From positions 2,976,001 to 3,040,000 of the forward strand of contig JAHYIO010000001.1 of NCBI GenBank assembly GCA_020543525.1: a DNA stretch of 64,000 nucleotides, read 5' to 3'. The stretch is from Coriolopsis trogii. Taxonomy: Eukaryota > Basidiomycota > Agaricomycetes > Polyporales > Polyporaceae. The notes under the pieces were generated by a model. The model searched no databases and was not told the DNA's origin. It worked only from the letters and a program-made list of their open reading frames with translations. Shown piece by piece: positions 60,060-64,000 of the stretch (positions are counted from its first letter, which is position 1; each line of letters starts with the position of its first letter). Both the position numbers and the translations under genes were made by a program.

Positions 60060-61459
60060 GGTGAGATGGATGGCGAACCATGACTACCCCGAGTATTGCC
60101 AGGTCGTCCTCCAAGGCAACCAGCTGGCGCCATCCATTAGCCAGGAACATCACTTCCCTGGTCATTGAGGGGATGAGGAAGTACGACACCGCCCGCTGCG
60201 TCTCGGTCTTGCCTTACATGTTGACGTGCACATTGGCAGCCAGAGACTGCAGAAGCAGGACGTAGCGGCTGGCCCCTAGGAAAGGTGAAGTGAACACTAC
60301 ACGTCAAGAGGTTCAGTGACAATTGCATGAGACAGCTATTGACATTCTCACTGTTGCTTTGGATCGTATGCACGATCCTGCTCAACATCCTGAACTTCGA
60401 GGGCTCGCCGATCCCGAACCGCTCGCCCATGCATGGGAAGAAGTGGGTCAGACTGTAGTGTCTGCCCTTGACACCATTCGGTATGCCTGTGCTTCCACTA
60501 GTAAACGATAGTTTCACGACGCTGTCCGGACCTAGCGCCACGTTCCGGTCAGAGTCTGCCAGTTGCTTTTGAGGTGACAGTACGACTTCTGCTCCATCCG
60601 CATGGGCTCCACCTGCAAGTTGTCCATCTGCGAGTCGCTCCAAGACTGGAACTTCGACGCGAATCTGAAGCTCCGTGGTGATGAAGTTGCGAACGGAGGG
60701 CGAAATCCTTCCCCGGGCCGTACCCTTAAGGACGACGAGCGCACGAGGCTGAGCGACCTTCGGGTAGATCGTCTGCCTCGAAGGCGGGTACGCCGGGTCG
60801 ATGACTGAGAACGTCGCGCCGGGCTTGAGCATGGCCAAAACGGCCACGACCAGCTCGACGCTGCGGTAGGCGTAAACTGTGACGACCTCCTCTCTCTGCA
60901 GCCCGTTCTGGAGCAGGTGACGCGCGAGAATGTTGGACGCGTGCAAGATCTGGCTGTACGTGAATGTGCGCTTCTCCTGCCGCTCGTCAGGACTTGCAGA
61001 GGGGATGCACTGGACGACGCAGGTGCGATCGGGCCACTGCCTTGCATTCCGGGAGAATACGTGTGGGATGGCGCCCTCGAAATCCCACCAGTTCAGATCG
61101 GCGGTCGGGTTGGGCAGCTTCGTGCGCCGGGGAGGGGTCAGCAGCAGGACGGATCCGACCTGTGCCAGGGGGATCGCAGCCACGCGACGGAGCAGCACAG
61201 AAAGCTGATCGACGATGCACGATATCCGGGCGGACGTGAACAGCAGGGAGTTGTACAGGATACGGAGGGAGATGTGCGGCGCGATGGAGGCTCGACTCGA
61301 TTCTTGCTGTCGCGTGACGAAGATGGTAAGATCCGAGGTGAGGCTGGTGGTGCGAAGGAAGTGCTCTTGCGGAGAGTCGGTCTCGTCGAAGAACCGTACG
61401 CGGAAGAGAGGCCGCGATCCCTCCACGGTGTCCGCCTTGTCCTTTCCCAGAGCTCGCAT
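60060..61459 (-). pseudogene. Alpha-aminoadipate reductase (LYS2) fragment
   Basis: A 440-residue open frame encodes most of an adenylation domain: SLTSDLTIFVTRQ, SARISCIVDQLSVLLRRVAA, FSRNARQWPDRTCVVQ, RTFTYSQILHASNILARHLL, GATFSVIDPAYPPSRQTIYP and SFTSGSTGIPNGVKGRHYSL. LYS2 activates alpha-aminoadipate with ATP in lysine biosynthesis. The N-terminal about 180 residues normally present are missing. After ERFGIGEPSKFRML the conserved sequence breaks off. About 150 bp later sequence equivalent to SLAANVHVNM-x-GKTETQRAVSYF follows with TAA (60216-60214) where Tyr is expected, then LVALEDDLAILG. The P-loop-like motif has Asn for the usual Lys (GIPNG). It is truncated at both ends and cannot be functional. 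Confidence 0.82.
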
Positions 61460-61599
61460 GATGGACTCCTACGACACGCTATCCGCTTCGGCCTCCCGCT
61501 CGACCTGCTGCATATTTCGTACGACCGCCCATTCTGGGCCCTCCGGCCCAATCGCGAGGCGGAGAACGAGCGGATCGCGAGCGGATGCAGACGAAGAGC

Positions 61600-61850
61600 C
61601 AATGACACCGACCCCGTCCACCGTGTCGCCTCCTATGGGCACGCCGATCCTGAAGAAGCCGACACCGACGACTCCGGGGACTCCCACCGCCGCGACTCCT
61701 ACACATCACGCAAATTGCCTTCAGACACCCAAGTCGCCGAGGAATAAGCTCGCACCAACCCCGAAACAACCGGCGCCAAAGCCACGTAAGGTCTCCCCGA
61801 CCCAACCACGGCCGCCGCCTCCGCGCTCGCCTCGTCGAGGAACGCAGTGA
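61600..61850 (+). pseudogene. MED15-like fragment, Thr/Pro-rich part
   Basis: The plus strand encodes TPTPSTVSPPMGTPILKKPT and then TPTTPGTPTAATPTHH, QTPKSPRNK and PAPKPRKVS. This is the low-complexity region typical of basidiomycete Mediator subunit 15. No start or flanking KIX domain is present. It abuts the LYS2-like fragment on one side and an antisense fragment on the other. Confidence 0.4.
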
Positions 61851-62215
61851 GCTGCTCCATGCTCGCCTCTTCGATCGACGTCCTGTCTATCCGCATGCTG
61901 TGGTCGTACTGGTCCGTGATGCCCGGGTAGTCCAGTCCGCCCCTGCTGCCGTCGCTCGTCTCTTTTCCGAAACCGACACCCGAGCCGTACCCGATCTGGC
62001 TGAGGAGCATGTCACCGGCTGCGACGTGTCGTTCAGGCCGCTGTTGGATAATGAGTCGGGTAGGAGGTAGTTATTGTTCTGCAGTGGAGCGGCGCCGTTC
62101 GAGGTGCCGTTCATGTGGTGAGAGGGAGGAGCGTTGGGCGACATCGGGTCCTCCGTCGACGGGGGATGAGGGATGCCGAGGTTCTGGATGAGCGAGTCGA
62201 TGGACGACTGGGACG
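61750..62215 (-). pseudogene. Fragment of an unidentified gene, antisense to MED15-like pieces
   Basis: On the minus strand SSIDSLIQNLGIPHPPSTED is followed by MSPNAPPSHHMNG and LLPDSLSNSGLNDTSQP. Then, in another frame, come GDMLLSQIGYGSGVGFGKE, DYPGITDQYDHSMRIDRTSI and EEASMEQLTAFLDEAS. The frame changes near 62,025, so the copy is damaged. Composition suggests the C-terminal part of a regulatory protein, but I cannot identify it. It overlaps the end of the first MED15-like piece. Confidence 0.45.
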
Positions 62216-62230
62216 AAGATCACTGCTGCC

Positions 62231-63012
62231 CCTGCTGTGTCAAGTCCTGCAGAGAAGCCGCCACCCACGCCTGCCACACCCGCCAGTGCACCAACACCTG
62301 ATCCGCAATCAGGGAGCAAGCGGCCACGCGAAGAGGACGCGTTCACCTCTGCGGGTACGGTGGCTCCAGCGGTGAAGAAGGTCAAGACAGAGTTCAACGA
62401 GGGCGCCGCGACGAATTCGTTGACGAAGCGGGAAGCTGAAGCGGAGGCCGTGAAAACGGATGAGGACACTGTGAAGTTCTTCCAGCGGATGTCGAGCTGG
62501 CTGAACCAGGTGTCGTCGACGGAGGCGAAAGGCCAGGACAACTTCAAGTCGGAGATCGCGGACCCCCTGGATGAGATCCTGAAGGCATCCTATCCGGCCA
62601 TACCAGAGGGCGGTGACCTCACGTCGAGTACGAGTTTCATCGACAGCCTCGCGATCGGAGGCTGGTCACCGAAACAGAGCGCGGTCGACCCAGCGGATTT
62701 CTTCGGCTTCACATGGTATGACCTCCTCGAGGAGACGGGGTCGGAAGCGGCTACCCCATACTTGGTGCACCCGTCCTCATCAGTCGGTCGAAGTCCGGGA
62801 TCCGCCTTGGAGACTGACTCGAGGTGCACCCTCCAGGGCCTACAGGACCTGACACGGTTCAAGATCACCGACGTGAAAGCTGAGGAAGAGGACGCCATTC
62901 CGTCGAAGCTGTGGAGAGCGATCGATGGGGGAGAGTCCAAGTTCTACAGTGCGTCGGACAACTGGAAGTCGGACCAGCCGTCGACCAGCCGTGGGCGTTG
63001 TTCTCGGAACAG
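62231..63012 (+). pseudogene. MED15-like C-terminal fragment with frameshifting duplication
   Basis: The sequence runs PPTPATPASAPTPDPQSGSK, then RPREEDAFTS, KKVKTEFNEGAATN, VKTDEDTVKFFQRMSSWLNQ, and ends LWRAIDGGESKFYSASDNW. This is the C-terminal order of Agaricomycete MED15/Gal11-like Mediator subunits. An 11-bp tandem duplication (62972-62982 and 62983-62993, GACCAGCCGT plus one base) shifts the frame just before the end. In the alternative frame the expected QPWALFSEQS and stop (TAG at 63,010-63,012) are visible. In the actual frame translation continues to 63,193 through unrelated sequence. MED15 contacts activators in the Mediator tail. Confidence 0.55.
62972..62993 (+). repeat. 11-bp tandem duplication
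   Basis: GACCAGCCGTC and GACCAGCCGTG stand side by side. Taking one copy away puts the conserved end of the MED15-like reading frame in register with its stop codon, which indicates that this duplication caused the frameshift. Confidence 0.75.
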
Positions 63013-63360
63013 TCATAGAAGGAAAGCTTTGAGGCGGGGAGAGGTGAGCACAAGATACTCGCTTGATCAAACTTTACCTTACGTGCTTACTCTTAATTCC
63101 AGTGCAACTGATCCTCGGGCTGCCCTTCCAAGAGGAGCAGTCATTGAAAGGGCAGCCGTCGCCCTTCCGAGCGAAGCCACATCGGCCTTATAAACGACGC
63201 GTACTGCCTAGACGCGTAACTTTGTTGACCACGTCACGTGGGGCGCGTCATGGTCTCGTGATGCACCAACCCAGCGCGATCCGCCTACGGTTGACAACGG
63301 ACGTTGCCACCCGTGTCGTGCTCCCTATCCCCCTTCTCCTCTAGGTCTTCACCACTCTAC

Positions 63361-64000
63361 CATGCTGTCTTGTTCAACACCCGTTGACGACGGAGATATT
63401 GACCATTTGAGCGGCTTGTTATCAATATGGTGAGCGCCACCCTTATTAGCAGACTGCCAAGCTTGACCTGGCCATCCAGCTTTGGCACGACAGCTTCAAG
63501 TTCCCGACAAACGACTCTGGTTACCACGACCACGGACATGCAGAGTCTTCTACAAGAATACGTACTTGAACGTCGACAGGAGGAGGATACCGATCCTATA
63601 TTCATGGATGGAAACGTGGACTATGGAGTGGCACAAGGGTGCTTCCGCCCGGTATGTAGGACATGTGGCGACCCCTTAGCGAACTCGAAGCATGCTGACT
63701 GTCTGTGTAGCCTGAGGTCAACGACGAGGTCTCCCATAGCCCATCCGATCACGCAGAGAAGCAGATCAAACGGCGTAGAGAGGACATGGCCCAGGGAGTG
63801 CGCTCTGGCAAGAGACACAAGCCTGATAAGGTGACTACTGACACTTCGGCATCCTTATTCCCGGCGACCGAGACAGGCTGGATGGGTCAGAAGATGAGCA
63901 GACGAGATATCATGCGAGGGATCGACGAGGCGTGGAAGAACCGTTCGATCATGTACAAGATGGTCAAGGAGCTCAACTTTCGCTTGGTTTCATACGAAGG
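63361..64000 (+). CDS. Partial unnamed gene at right edge, possible frameshift
   Basis: Coding sequence enters the right edge in the frame IPI-like exon 63711-64000 (EVNDEVSHSPSDHAEKQIKR, then GWMGQKMSRRDIMRGIDEAW). It joins an upstream exon ending at 63651 (SLLQEYVLERRQEEDTDPIF, then MDGNVDYGVAQGCFRP) through a 59-nt intron. Before that, LAIQLWHDSFKFPTNDSGYH is strongly coding but in another frame; the change occurs near 63,540-63,550. Either an unrecognised splice or a one-base frameshift is present. A possible start is at 63,361 (MLSCSTPVDDGDIDHLSG) or 63,427. The family is unknown. It lies next to the pseudogene mosaic, so it may be another damaged copy. Confidence 0.5.

Noticed and set aside
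60917..61747. A 276-codon plus-strand open frame opposite the LYS2-like fragment
   Set aside because: The opposite strand carries unmistakable adenylation-domain motifs, whereas this frame shows none.
63105..63165. A 10-bp inverted repeat (GGCTGCCCTT ... AAGGGCAGCC) downstream of the MED15-like fragment
   Set aside because: Short, GC-rich and isolated; it could form a hairpin but chance is likely and no terminator context (T-run) is present.

Overview
This window is nuclear DNA of a filamentous basidiomycete, most likely an Agaricomycete. The support is direct: genes carry many short (about 46-75 nt) spliceosomal introns, and the gene set is typical of mushroom-forming fungi (Plavaka-type transposase, Con-6 proteins, a pair of RNA-dependent RNA polymerases, a Gfo/Idh/MocA-type D-galacturonate reductase, an EFA6-like Sec7-PH protein). 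No species is assigned. Exon boundaries were set by eye from GT-AG or GC-AG sites and were accepted only when the reading frame closed exactly.

Layout. 1-9 kb: an unnamed protein running off the left edge (-), a D-galacturonate reductase with 13 exons (+), a gene-poor stretch, and a G1 cyclin (-). 9-13.8 kb: no convincing gene. 13.8-18.5 kb: a 4E-T-like mRNA-repression protein (-) head to head with a LYR-motif mitochondrial protein (+). 18.9-27.5 kb: two tandem RNA-dependent RNA polymerase paralogues with the same intron pattern. 27.7-32 kb: Sm D2 (-), pescadillo (+) and a small unnamed protein (-). 32.7-41 kb: an EFA6-like Arf GEF and a disordered protein holding four copies of a short basic motif. 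41.4-45.4 kb: two divergent Con-6 paralogues flanking a four-helix MARVEL-like membrane protein. 45.6-47.2 kb: RPB8 (-) and a small repeat-bearing gene (-).

From 47.4 kb rightwards the window changes character. It starts with an AT-rich, apparently intact Plavaka-type transposase of 14 exons. A mosaic of broken copies of unrelated housekeeping genes follows: an Snt1-like SANT co-repressor copy split by an ELL-like elongation-factor fragment, an unbroken gene of unknown function, a 5'- and 3'-damaged alpha-aminoadipate reductase (LYS2) fragment in reverse, and a MED15-like fragment interrupted by an antisense piece of another gene. These fragments carry in-frame stops, frameshifts and an 11-bp duplication. 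A further incomplete gene reaches the right edge.

The most unusual signal is this mosaic of captured or shuffled host-gene fragments (about 52-63 kb) beside an intact DNA transposase, about 20 kb from two RNA-silencing polymerases. The assignments Snt1, ELL, LYS2 and MED15 rest on recognised motifs and need a database search.
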